The translations under genes and the position numbers were made by a program. Positions 58,364-64,000 of a stretch of DNA of 64,000 nt are shown here, piece after piece (the first letter of the stretch is position 1; each line of letters begins with the position of its first letter). The stretch covers positions 62,001 to 126,000 of the forward strand of contig NZ_QGGG01000011.1 of the NCBI RefSeq assembly GCF_003148475.1, written 5' to 3'. The DNA comes from Pseudaminobacter salicylatoxidans (GTDB taxonomy: Bacteria; Pseudomonadota; Alphaproteobacteria; Rhizobiales; Rhizobiaceae). The notes below the pieces were generated by a model that had not been told where the DNA came from, did not search any database, and saw only the letters and a list, made by a program, of their open reading frames with translations.

Positions 58364-58564
58364 ATGAAACGCGTCGAGCTGCTTGCTCGCCTCAAGACCG
58401 CGCAGCAACACGATCTGATCAGGGGCAGGGACATCACCACCCTGACCGCCTTCATGAACAACACGGCGCTCGAAGAGCACGTAGAACACTTCGAGCAGAT
58501 CATCGAAGAACATCGGAAGAAGGCGCAGGGCGGTTCGTTTTCCACCGCGTCCCACGCCAACTGA
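58364..58564 (+). CDS. Small hypothetical protein, 66 residues
   Basis: The frame begins MKRVELLARLKTAQQHDLIR and ends FSTASHAN. ATG 58364 follows a strong GAAAGGAG at the right distance. The product is hydrophilic and mostly helical, with no signal peptide or membrane segment; a glutamate-rich stretch EEHVEHFEQIIEEHRKK could form a coiled coil. It is divergent from cueR and convergent with kynU. I recognise no family. The ribosome site and protein-like composition make it likely real. Confidence 0.6.
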   Translation: MKRVELLARLKTAQQHDLIRGRDITTLTAFMNNTALEEHVEHFEQIIEEHRKKAQGGSFSTASHAN

Positions 58565-58597
58565 GGCTCCGCTGATCTATGCGGGGCAGCGCCTCCG

Positions 58598-59845
58598 TCA
58601 GGTAACGGCGGCGCGCACCGCAAAGCGCGTGTCCTGCCAGGCGCCGGTCGCGAGGATGTCGCGCAGCGTCGCCACGGCCTCCCACACGTCGCGATAGCCG
58701 ACATAGAGCGGCGTGAAGCCGAAACGCATGACGTTTGGCGCGCGGAAATCGCCGATCACGCCCCGGTCGATCAGCGCCTGCATGATCTCGTAGGCGTTCT
58801 CGTGCGAGAACGAGACCTGGCTGCCACGCCGGTTGGGATCGCGTGTGCCTTCGAGCTTCACGCCGAACTCGCCGCAGGTCGCCTCGACCAGCTCGATGAA
58901 CAATTCGGTCAGCTCGATGCTTTTCTTGCGCAGCGCGTTGAGATCGACCTCGTCCCACACGTCGAGCGAACCTTTCAGTGCCCTCAGCGACAGGACCGGC
59001 TGCGTGCCGCACAGGAAGCGCGTGATGCCGGCGCCGGGCTCATAGCCTTGCGTGAAGGCGAAGGGGCGCGCATGGCCCCACCAGCCCGACAAGGGCTGCC
59101 GGATCTGCTCGTGATGACGCCTTGCGGCATAGATGAAGGCCGGCGCGCCCGGCCCGCCATTCAGATATTTGTAGGTGCAGCCCACCGCCATGTCGGCATT
59201 GGCGGCGTTGAGTTCCACCGGCAGGGCGCCGGCCGTGTGGCAAAGATCCCAGACGATCAGCGCGCCGGCCGCATGCGCCTTGGCGGTGAGCGCCGCCATG
59301 TCGCGCAATATGCCCGACTTGTAGTTGACGTGGTTGACCAGAACCACGGCAACGCTGTCGTCGATCAGGTCCTCGATATTGTCGGCATCGACGCCTTCGA
59401 GGCGGATTTTCACATCCGGCCGGGTCGAGGCCACGCCCTCGGCCATATAGAGATCGGTCGGGAAGCTGTCGCCCTCGGCCACGATCACCGAGCGCCCCGG
59501 ACGCATCGAAAGTGCCGCCTGCAGCGCCTTGTAGATGTTGGTGGAGGTGGTGTCGCACACCACCGTCTCGCCCGGCCCGGCACCGATCAGCCGGCCGACC
59601 TTGTCGCCCAGTTGCAGGGCGAGGTCGAACCAGCCGGCGTGGTTCCAGCTCCGGATCAACCCTTGCGCCCACTCCTCCTTCGCCGCCTTGTCAAGTTCGG
59701 CGAAGGCTTCCTTCGGTGCCGCTCCCAGCGAATTGCCGTCCAGATAGATCACGCCTTGTGGCAGCACGAAACGGTCGCGCATGTGGCGCAGCGGGTCGGC
59801 GGCGTCACGCGCCTCGATGGCGGCAAGGTCTGGCATGGCTGTCAT
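58598..59845 (-). CDS. kynU: Kynureninase
   Basis: The PLP enzyme cleaves L-kynurenine to anthranilate and alanine. The 415-residue protein has the PLP lysine in AVGCTYKYLNGGPGAPAF, the cofactor aspartate in LIVWDLCHTAGALPVEL, and the kynureninase-specific QPLSGWWGHARPFAF segment. The start at 59845 is MTAMPDLAAI. It is the last gene of an operon with three transporter genes, which suggests uptake of kynurenine, tryptophan or a relative. No kynA or kynB is in the window. Confidence 0.93.
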   Translation of the reverse strand: MTAMPDLAAIEARDAADPLRHMRDRFVLPQGVIYLDGNSLGAAPKEAFAELDKAAKEEWAQGLIRSWNHAGWFDLALQLGDKVGRLIGAGPGETVVCDTTSTNIYKALQAALSMRPGRSVIVAEGDSFPTDLYMAEGVASTRPDVKIRLEGVDADNIEDLIDDSVAVVLVNHVNYKSGILRDMAALTAKAHAAGALIVWDLCHTAGALPVELNAANADMAVGCTYKYLNGGPGAPAFIYAARRHHEQIRQPLSGWWGHARPFAFTQGYEPGAGITRFLCGTQPVLSLRALKGSLDVWDEVDLNALRKKSIELTELFIELVEATCGEFGVKLEGTRDPNRRGSQVSFSHENAYEIMQALIDRGVIGDFRAPNVMRFGFTPLYVGYRDVWEAVATLRDILATGAWQDTRFAVRAAVT

Positions 59846-59864
59846 GGTCTGCAATCCTTGGACA

Positions 59865-60794
59865 TTATTCGCGGAAGGCTTCGCGGGCCGGGGCGGCAGC
59901 GCCGCGGCTGCGGCGCAGGCTCGGCAAGGCCAGCATGGCCAGCACGAACAGGCCCGTCGCCAGCTTGAGATCCGGGGGCGGCATCCCCGCGGCAAGGCAG
60001 AGCGAGACGAGCTGGTAATAGACGATGGCGCCGACGAAGGGCGCCAGAAGCTGGCGAAACACCGTCTGCTTGCCCACCAGCGCCTCGCCGATCATCAGCG
60101 CCGCCAGGCCGTTGATGAGGATGCCGAGGCCCATATTGACGTCGGCAAAGCCCTGCGACTGCACCATCACCGCGCCGCTGAGCGCGGAGAATGCACCCGC
60201 CAGGCCCACACCGCCGATGGTCGCGGCCCAGACATTGATACCCTGCGCCTCGGCCATGTCGGGATTGGCGCCCACGGCGCGCACGGCCGTGCCCTGTTCG
60301 GTCTTGAAGAACAGATTGAGCACGATGAACACCACCAGTGCGATCAGGCCGGCGGCCATGATCTTGCTGACCGGGAAGCCCGGCTGCACGAAGGGCACCC
60401 AGTCGAACACGGTGGGCGCGCCGAACACCGACAGGTTGGACTTGCCCATGATGCGCAGGTTGATGCTGTAGAGCATCGTCATCATGAGAATGCCGGCCAG
60501 CAGCGTGTGGATGCGGAAGCGCAGATGGATAAAGGCCGTGCAGCAGCCCGCCACGAAGCCGGCGAGCAACGCGACCGCGATAGCCACCACAGGCGAAGCC
60601 CCCGCCGCAAGCAGCACGCCGCACACGCAGCCGCCGAGCGGGAACGCGCCTTCGCTGGTCAGGTCGGGGAAGCTCAGCATGCGGAACGGGATCATGATGC
60701 CGAGCACCACGAAACTGAGGATCAGGCTCTGCGCGAGCGTGACCGGAATGAGCGAGACGAAGCTCGCGAAAGTGGTTTGAACGAAATCCATCAT
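59865..60794 (-). CDS. ABC transporter permease, TrpY-like
   Basis: The 309-residue protein belongs to the branched-chain amino-acid-type permease superfamily that partners PF04392 binding proteins. It has about eight to nine membrane helices and the sequence RMLSFPDLTSEGAFPLGG near the N-terminus, with GAVMVQSQGFADVNMGLGILINGLAALMIGEAL in the second half. The gene overlaps neither neighbour. It lies between the ATPase and kynU genes. The substrate may be an aromatic amino acid or kynurenine (inference from context). Confidence 0.83.
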   Translation of the reverse strand: MMDFVQTTFASFVSLIPVTLAQSLILSFVVLGIMIPFRMLSFPDLTSEGAFPLGGCVCGVLLAAGASPVVAIAVALLAGFVAGCCTAFIHLRFRIHTLLAGILMMTMLYSINLRIMGKSNLSVFGAPTVFDWVPFVQPGFPVSKIMAAGLIALVVFIVLNLFFKTEQGTAVRAVGANPDMAEAQGINVWAATIGGVGLAGAFSALSGAVMVQSQGFADVNMGLGILINGLAALMIGEALVGKQTVFRQLLAPFVGAIVYYQLVSLCLAAGMPPPDLKLATGLFVLAMLALPSLRRSRGAAAPAREAFRE

Positions 60795-60797
60795 CGG

Positions 60798-61583
60798 TCA
60801 ACTCGCCAGAAGCATACGGTCGGTCTTGACGGCGAAATGGCCGATGAGGTCGGCGACCGTGGTGTTCGCCTTTTCCTCGCCGGCGATCTCCAGGCGCACC
60901 TTGCCGGCATCCAGCATGATGACGCGATGACCGAAATCGACCGCGTGCTGCATGTTGTGGGTCACCATCAGCGTGGTCAGCTTCAGCGCCTCCACGGCGC
61001 GCACGGTTGCGGCCATGACGATGTCGGCCGTGCGCGGATCGAGCGCTGCCGTGTGCTCGTCGAGCAGCAGCAGGTCGGGCGAGCCGCCCACCGCCATGAT
61101 AAGCGACAGCGACTGCCGCTGGCCGCCCGAAAGCAGCTCGACGCGGGTGTCCATGCGGCTTTCAAGCCCCAGCCCGAGAATGGCAAGACGCTCGCGGTAA
61201 TCGGCGATGCGGGCAGGCGTGAGACCACGCCGCAGCGTGCGCTTGCTGCTGCGCAGTTCTGCCAGCAGCATGTTTTCGGCCACCGTCATCGAGGCGGCGG
61301 TGCCCTTCATCGGGTCCTGGAAAACGCGTGCGAGCCGCACCGCCCGCTTGTGGACGGGCATGTTCGACACGTCCTGGCCGTTGACGAGTATCTGCCCGGA
61401 ATCGAGACTCAGCGAGCCGGAAATCGCGTTCAACATGCTGCTCTTGCCGGCGCCGTTGGAGCCGATGACGACCCCGAACTCGCCGGTGGCAAGCTTGAGG
61501 TTCAGCCTGTCGAGGGCAATCTTCTCGTCTGCCTGGCCGCGGTAGAATGTTTTTTGCGCCGACCGGATTTCCAGCACGGGCAC
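60798..61583 (-). CDS. ABC transporter ATP-binding protein, TrpZ-like
   Basis: The 261-residue ATPase has Walker A GSNGAGKSSML, signature LSGGQRQSLSL and Walker B LLLLDEHTAALDP in normal order. The LLDEHTAALDP form with histidine is typical of this transporter subfamily. It begins after a 127-base gap containing a repeat and hairpin, and is followed by the permease gene after 3 bases. Confidence 0.88.
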   Translation of the reverse strand: MPVLEIRSAQKTFYRGQADEKIALDRLNLKLATGEFGVVIGSNGAGKSSMLNAISGSLSLDSGQILVNGQDVSNMPVHKRAVRLARVFQDPMKGTAASMTVAENMLLAELRSSKRTLRRGLTPARIADYRERLAILGLGLESRMDTRVELLSGGQRQSLSLIMAVGGSPDLLLLDEHTAALDPRTADIVMAATVRAVEALKLTTLMVTHNMQHAVDFGHRVIMLDAGKVRLEIAGEEKANTTVADLIGHFAVKTDRMLLAS

Positions 61584-61589
61584 CTCCCT

Positions 61590-61642
61590 TAGACCATGAT
61601 GCCGAAAAGTGTGAAGCGGTTTTCGGATGACATCGTGGTCTA
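61590..61642. repeat. Rhizobial intergenic palindrome (REP-like) inside an operon
   Basis: The 53-bp element begins TAGACCATGATGCCGAAAA and ends TTTTCGGATGACATCGTGG plus TCTA. Its arms pair with one mismatch in the outer 12 bases and match again at CCGAAAA/TTTTCGG. It is the widespread rhizobial palindrome seen in hundreds of intergenic gaps in this order. Here it lies between the binding-protein gene and the ATPase gene of one operon. Confidence 0.82.
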
Positions 61643-61663
61643 TCTAATTGATTTTGCTGCATG

Positions 61664-61690
61664 TGCGGCGGCGCGAACCGCGCCGCCGCA
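61664..61690 (-). terminator. Strong intercistronic hairpin after the binding-protein gene
   Basis: A perfect 12-bp stem TGCGGCGGCGCG / CGCGCCGCCGCA with a three-base loop lies 20 bases beyond the binding-protein stop. There is no T-run after it on the minus strand. It may partly terminate or, more likely with the nearby repeat, protect the 3' end of the binding-protein message. Confidence 0.6.
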
Positions 61691-61710
61691 CACTGTTCGA
61701 TGGCGACTAA

Positions 61711-62697
61711 TCAGTCGACGAAGCAGTTGCAGTTTTCGAGATCCGCCGGCAGTTCGGCGCCAAAGGCCTTCAGCGTGGCCTTGTTGATCAGCGGAGCATG
61801 GTCCTGATAGGCCGGCTTGCTCGGAGCGATGGTCTTCGGGTCCGCACCCTTCAGGATCTCGACCGCGATCTTGCCGGCATTGATGCCGACCTGCGTGTAG
61901 TTGACGGCGAAGCTGGCCGGCACGATACCCTTGCGCACGGCGTCGTCGTCTGAGTTGACGATCGGGATGCCGGCCTGACGGGCGGCGGCGGCGACGGCCG
62001 GGATCGCCGGCTGCAGCAGGTTGGACGCGGGCGTGTAGATCACGTCGGCCTTGCCGGCGAGGGAAGCGATGCGCTGCTGGATGTCGTTGACGTTGTCGAC
62101 GCCGACCGGAACGACTTCGAAACCGGCGGCCGGCGCGGCTTCCTTGACCTTGTCGAGCAGGGCCACGTCATTGGCCTCGCCCGGATTGTAAGGCTGGCCG
62201 AAGCGCTTGGCGTTGGGTAGCAGTTTGTGGGTGAATTCCATGACCGCGGCGATGTCCTGCAGGTCGGTGGCGCCCGTGATGCCCTCGTCGCCGGCATCCC
62301 ACGACGGGACCAGCTTGGCCGCGACCGGATCGGTGACGGCAGTGAAGACAATCGGGATGCCGGAGCCGGCAAGCGCCTTCTTGGCGATCTGCGAAACCGG
62401 CGTGGTGACGGTGTAGACCAGCTTCGGGTTTTCCGCCTGCAGCTTGGCGATCATCTGCGGCACCAGCGAGGCGTCGAAATTGGTGTGGCTCTCGGTGTAA
62501 ACGACGTCCTTGCCTTCGACATAGCCGGCGTCGGTCAGCGCCTTCTTGAAGCCGTCGATCGAGGCGTTGAGCTGAGGATGCTCGCCGAAATTGGCGATGC
62601 CGATCTTGATCGGGTCGGCGAGAGCGGAGCCCATACCCGCCACGAAAACGCCAGCCGCGACGATGCCGCGCAACCAGCCGGTCCTTGCCTTGTTCAT
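61711..62697 (-). CDS. ABC transporter substrate-binding protein, TrpX-like (PF04392)
   Basis: The 328-residue protein has a signal peptide (GIVAAGVFVAGMGSALA) and the fold of the ABC_sub_bind family. Typical pieces are IGIANFGEHPQLNASIDGFKKAL, VYTVTTPVSQIAKKAL and the VYTPASNLLQPAIPAVAAAAR region. In firmicutes these proteins bind tryptophan. Grouping with kynU suggests an aromatic substrate. The ending ENCNCFVD carries two cysteines that could form a disulfide. It is the first gene of the operon. Confidence 0.85.
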   Translation of the reverse strand: MNKARTGWLRGIVAAGVFVAGMGSALADPIKIGIANFGEHPQLNASIDGFKKALTDAGYVEGKDVVYTESHTNFDASLVPQMIAKLQAENPKLVYTVTTPVSQIAKKALAGSGIPIVFTAVTDPVAAKLVPSWDAGDEGITGATDLQDIAAVMEFTHKLLPNAKRFGQPYNPGEANDVALLDKVKEAAPAAGFEVVPVGVDNVNDIQQRIASLAGKADVIYTPASNLLQPAIPAVAAAARQAGIPIVNSDDDAVRKGIVPASFAVNYTQVGINAGKIAVEILKGADPKTIAPSKPAYQDHAPLINKATLKAFGAELPADLENCNCFVD

Positions 62698-62769
62698 GTC
62701 AATCCTCCCAGTCCTGAGACATGCCGCGACGAGCGCGGAAACGCAGCGCCCTGCTGCGATTGGGAAGGG

Positions 62770-62797
62770 ATCATAACCGGAGCAATTTACCTGTCAA
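62770..62797 (-). promoter_or_regulatory. Promoter of the ABC transporter-kynU operon
   Basis: On the minus strand a perfect TTGACA (62797-62792) and TATGAT (62775-62770) are separated by 16 bases, about 70 bases before the binding-protein start. Confidence 0.7.
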
Positions 62798-62799
62798 AC

Positions 62800-62813
62800 A
62801 ATTATATATAATT
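62800..62813. promoter_or_regulatory. Candidate GntR operator
   Basis: AATTATATATAATT is a perfect 14-bp palindrome just upstream of the -35 box of the ABC operon promoter and close to the divergent gntR promoter. A similar ATGATATATAA segment follows at 62830. GntR/FadR-type regulators often bind such AT-rich dyads, so it may control both directions. Confidence 0.5.
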
Positions 62814-62881
62814 CTTGCGAAGAGGCTCCATGATATATAACCCTTGCTGTCGAAGGATCGTCCCAGCAAGGAGCGAGCCGG

Positions 62882-63655
62882 ATGCAGAACGGCGAACACA
62901 CGACCAAGACGGAGACCGCCTACCGCACGCTTCGTCGCGACATACTGGCGACGCGCCTGCGTCCCGGCGCGCCGTTGAAGCTGGGCGATCTGCGCACGGC
63001 CTACGGCCTGGGCTGGACGCCGCTGCGCGAGGCGCTGTCGCGGCTGGAGGCCGAACGCCTCGTCACCGCCGTCAGCAATCGCGGCTTTGCCGTCGCGCCC
63101 GTTTCGCGTGCCGAACTGGAAGACCTTACCCGCGCCCGACAGGTCGTGGAAGTCCCGCTTTTCATCGAGTCGATCGAAAATGGAGGCAGCGAATGGGAGG
63201 AGGCCGTGGTGACGGCGCACTTCCGGCTCTCACGCTGCAAGCTTGCCGTGGACGACCCCTCCGATGCCGCCGTCAACGAATGGGATGAAAAGCATCAGGC
63301 CTTCCACGCCGCGCTGCTGAGTGCCGCCCGCTCGCGCTGGCTGCTGCGCTTCCGCGAGACCATTGCCGACCAGTTGCGCCGGCACCATCGCTTCCTCGGC
63401 CTTGCGCCGACGCTGCGGGCTGCCGCCGGGCTCAAGACCGGCTATGAGGAGGCCGTGGCGGCACTGCGCGAGGCCATGGCGCTGGAGCACCATACCGCCC
63501 TGATGGAAGCCGCGCTCGACCGCGACGTGGAGCGCGCAAGCGCACTGATGGCCGAGCACATCGGCTATACGCTTCATGTCTATGTCCATGCAGAGGAAGA
63601 GCACGCCGTCGGCGCGCCCGCCCCCGCGGCCGAACTGACGACGCTCAAGGCATGA
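62882..63655 (+). CDS. GntR-family regulator with FCD domain
   Basis: The 257-residue protein has an N-terminal GntR winged helix (TETAYRTLRRDILATRLRPGAPL, then WTPLREALSRLEAERLVTAVSNRGFAVAPV) and an all-helical FCD effector domain with conserved acidic and histidine residues that normally hold a metal (DEKHQAFHAALLSAARSRWLL). ATG 62882 follows AAGGAG. It is divergent from the ABC transporter-kynU operon and likely controls it. Its stop overlaps the next gene's ATG. Confidence 0.85.
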   Translation: MQNGEHTTKTETAYRTLRRDILATRLRPGAPLKLGDLRTAYGLGWTPLREALSRLEAERLVTAVSNRGFAVAPVSRAELEDLTRARQVVEVPLFIESIENGGSEWEEAVVTAHFRLSRCKLAVDDPSDAAVNEWDEKHQAFHAALLSAARSRWLLRFRETIADQLRRHHRFLGLAPTLRAAAGLKTGYEEAVAALREAMALEHHTALMEAALDRDVERASALMAEHIGYTLHVYVHAEEEHAVGAPAPAAELTTLKA

Positions 63656-64000
63656 CCGCGCCACGCCACCCGACCCTCGACGAAATCCGTGCCGCGCGGC
63701 AGCGGCTTGCGCCGCTTCTGGCCCGCACGCCGCTGGTGCATTTCGACCTCGGCCTGCCGGACCGGAAGATATTCCTGAAACTCGAAACCTTCTCGCCCAT
63801 CGGCGCCTTCAAGATCAGGCCGGCGCTCAATGCGGTGCTGACGCGCGATCCGGCAGCGCTGCGCAATGGGGTCGCCACCATCAGCTCCGGCAACATGGCC
63901 TATGGCATGGCCTGGGCCGCGCGCCACGTCGGCGTGCCGATGGCCGCCTACATGTATGCCGATGCGCCCAGAACGAAGATCGAGGGCGTGCAGAAGCTCG
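63652..64000 (+). CDS. PLP-dependent threonine/serine dehydratase-like enzyme, N-terminal part
   Basis: The gene runs off the right edge; 116 codons are visible. The product starts MTAPRHPTLDEIRAARQRL and has the fold-type II PLP motif IFLKLETFSPIGAFKIRPALNAV, in which the lysine binds PLP. This is followed by VATISSGNMAYGMAWAARHVG, the SSGN phosphate-binding motif. It resembles catabolic threonine dehydratase and 3-hydroxyaspartate dehydratase. It overlaps the GntR gene by four bases, so they are cotranscribed. Confidence 0.85.
   Translation, partial: MTAPRHPTLDEIRAARQRLAPLLARTPLVHFDLGLPDRKIFLKLETFSPIGAFKIRPALNAVLTRDPAALRNGVATISSGNMAYGMAWAARHVGVPMAAYMYADAPRTKIEGVQKL

Noticed and set aside
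61596-61787. Small plus-strand frame between transporter genes
   Set aside because: It is translation of the palindromic repeat and the antisense end of the binding-protein gene.

Overview
The window is GC-rich chromosomal DNA from an alphaproteobacterium of the order Hyphomicrobiales (Rhizobiales), most like the Phyllobacteriaceae (Mesorhizobium, Aquamicrobium and relatives). Four things point there: the irr/fabA-fabB-fabI block; the rimP-nusA-ylxR-infB-rbfA-truB-rpsO-pnp order; the tsaB-rimI-plsC-miaB-phoH-ybeY-corC-lnt-praR-metK-trmB order; and two palindromic repeats of the type scattered through rhizobial genomes. I see no phage, transposase, integrase, CRISPR array, rRNA or tRNA. Most of the window is core genome with catabolic clusters between the core blocks.

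Layout. Bases 1-4393 (+): the end of dnaN, recF, moeB, an acetyltransferase and a two-subunit aconitase X, tightly packed. 4414-7242: a periplasmic class II phosphodiesterase, a GyaR-like 2-hydroxyacid dehydrogenase and an SH3-domain exported protein. 7337-10583: irr, then divergent fabA-fabB-fabI (anaerobic-type unsaturated fatty acid synthesis) ending in a clear terminator. 10761-20722 (-): the large translation and RNA operon from rimP to pnp. 20968-24129: a 54-residue conserved-looking small protein and a tctCBA tricarboxylate transporter. 24323-35347 (-): tRNA modification, ribosome and envelope housekeeping genes. 35334-39707: malate synthase G and an orphan hydantoinase-A-like protein.

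39941-48892 is the most interesting region. A minus-strand cluster reads beta-keto acid cleavage enzyme, HD-domain protein, carnitine dehydrogenase, acyl-CoA dehydrogenase, ADP-forming acyl-CoA synthetase, CaiD-like hydratase and alpha/beta hydrolase. A divergent CdhR-like regulator (DJ-1 domain plus AraC domain) faces it. Together these could convert gamma-butyrobetaine or crotonobetaine to carnitine and on to glycine betaine. The HD protein carries the whole ligand set of PhnZ/TmpB-type mixed-valent diiron oxygenases, and I know of no defined role for such an enzyme in carnitine catabolism. The synthetase gene contains an in-frame palindromic repeat that adds about 40 residues between its domains.

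48893-54440: a xylB-xylA-HAD phosphatase group, an amino-acid exporter and an L,D-transpeptidase. 54532-58564: GABA transaminase, PPi-dependent phosphofructokinase, and a copper-responsive cueR-DUF305 pair with a textbook 19-bp-spacer MerR promoter. 58598-64000: a kynureninase operon with a TrpXYZ-like ABC transporter, facing a GntR regulator that overlaps a PLP-dependent dehydratase cut by the window end. The transporter operon has a second rhizobial palindrome and a strong hairpin between its first two genes.
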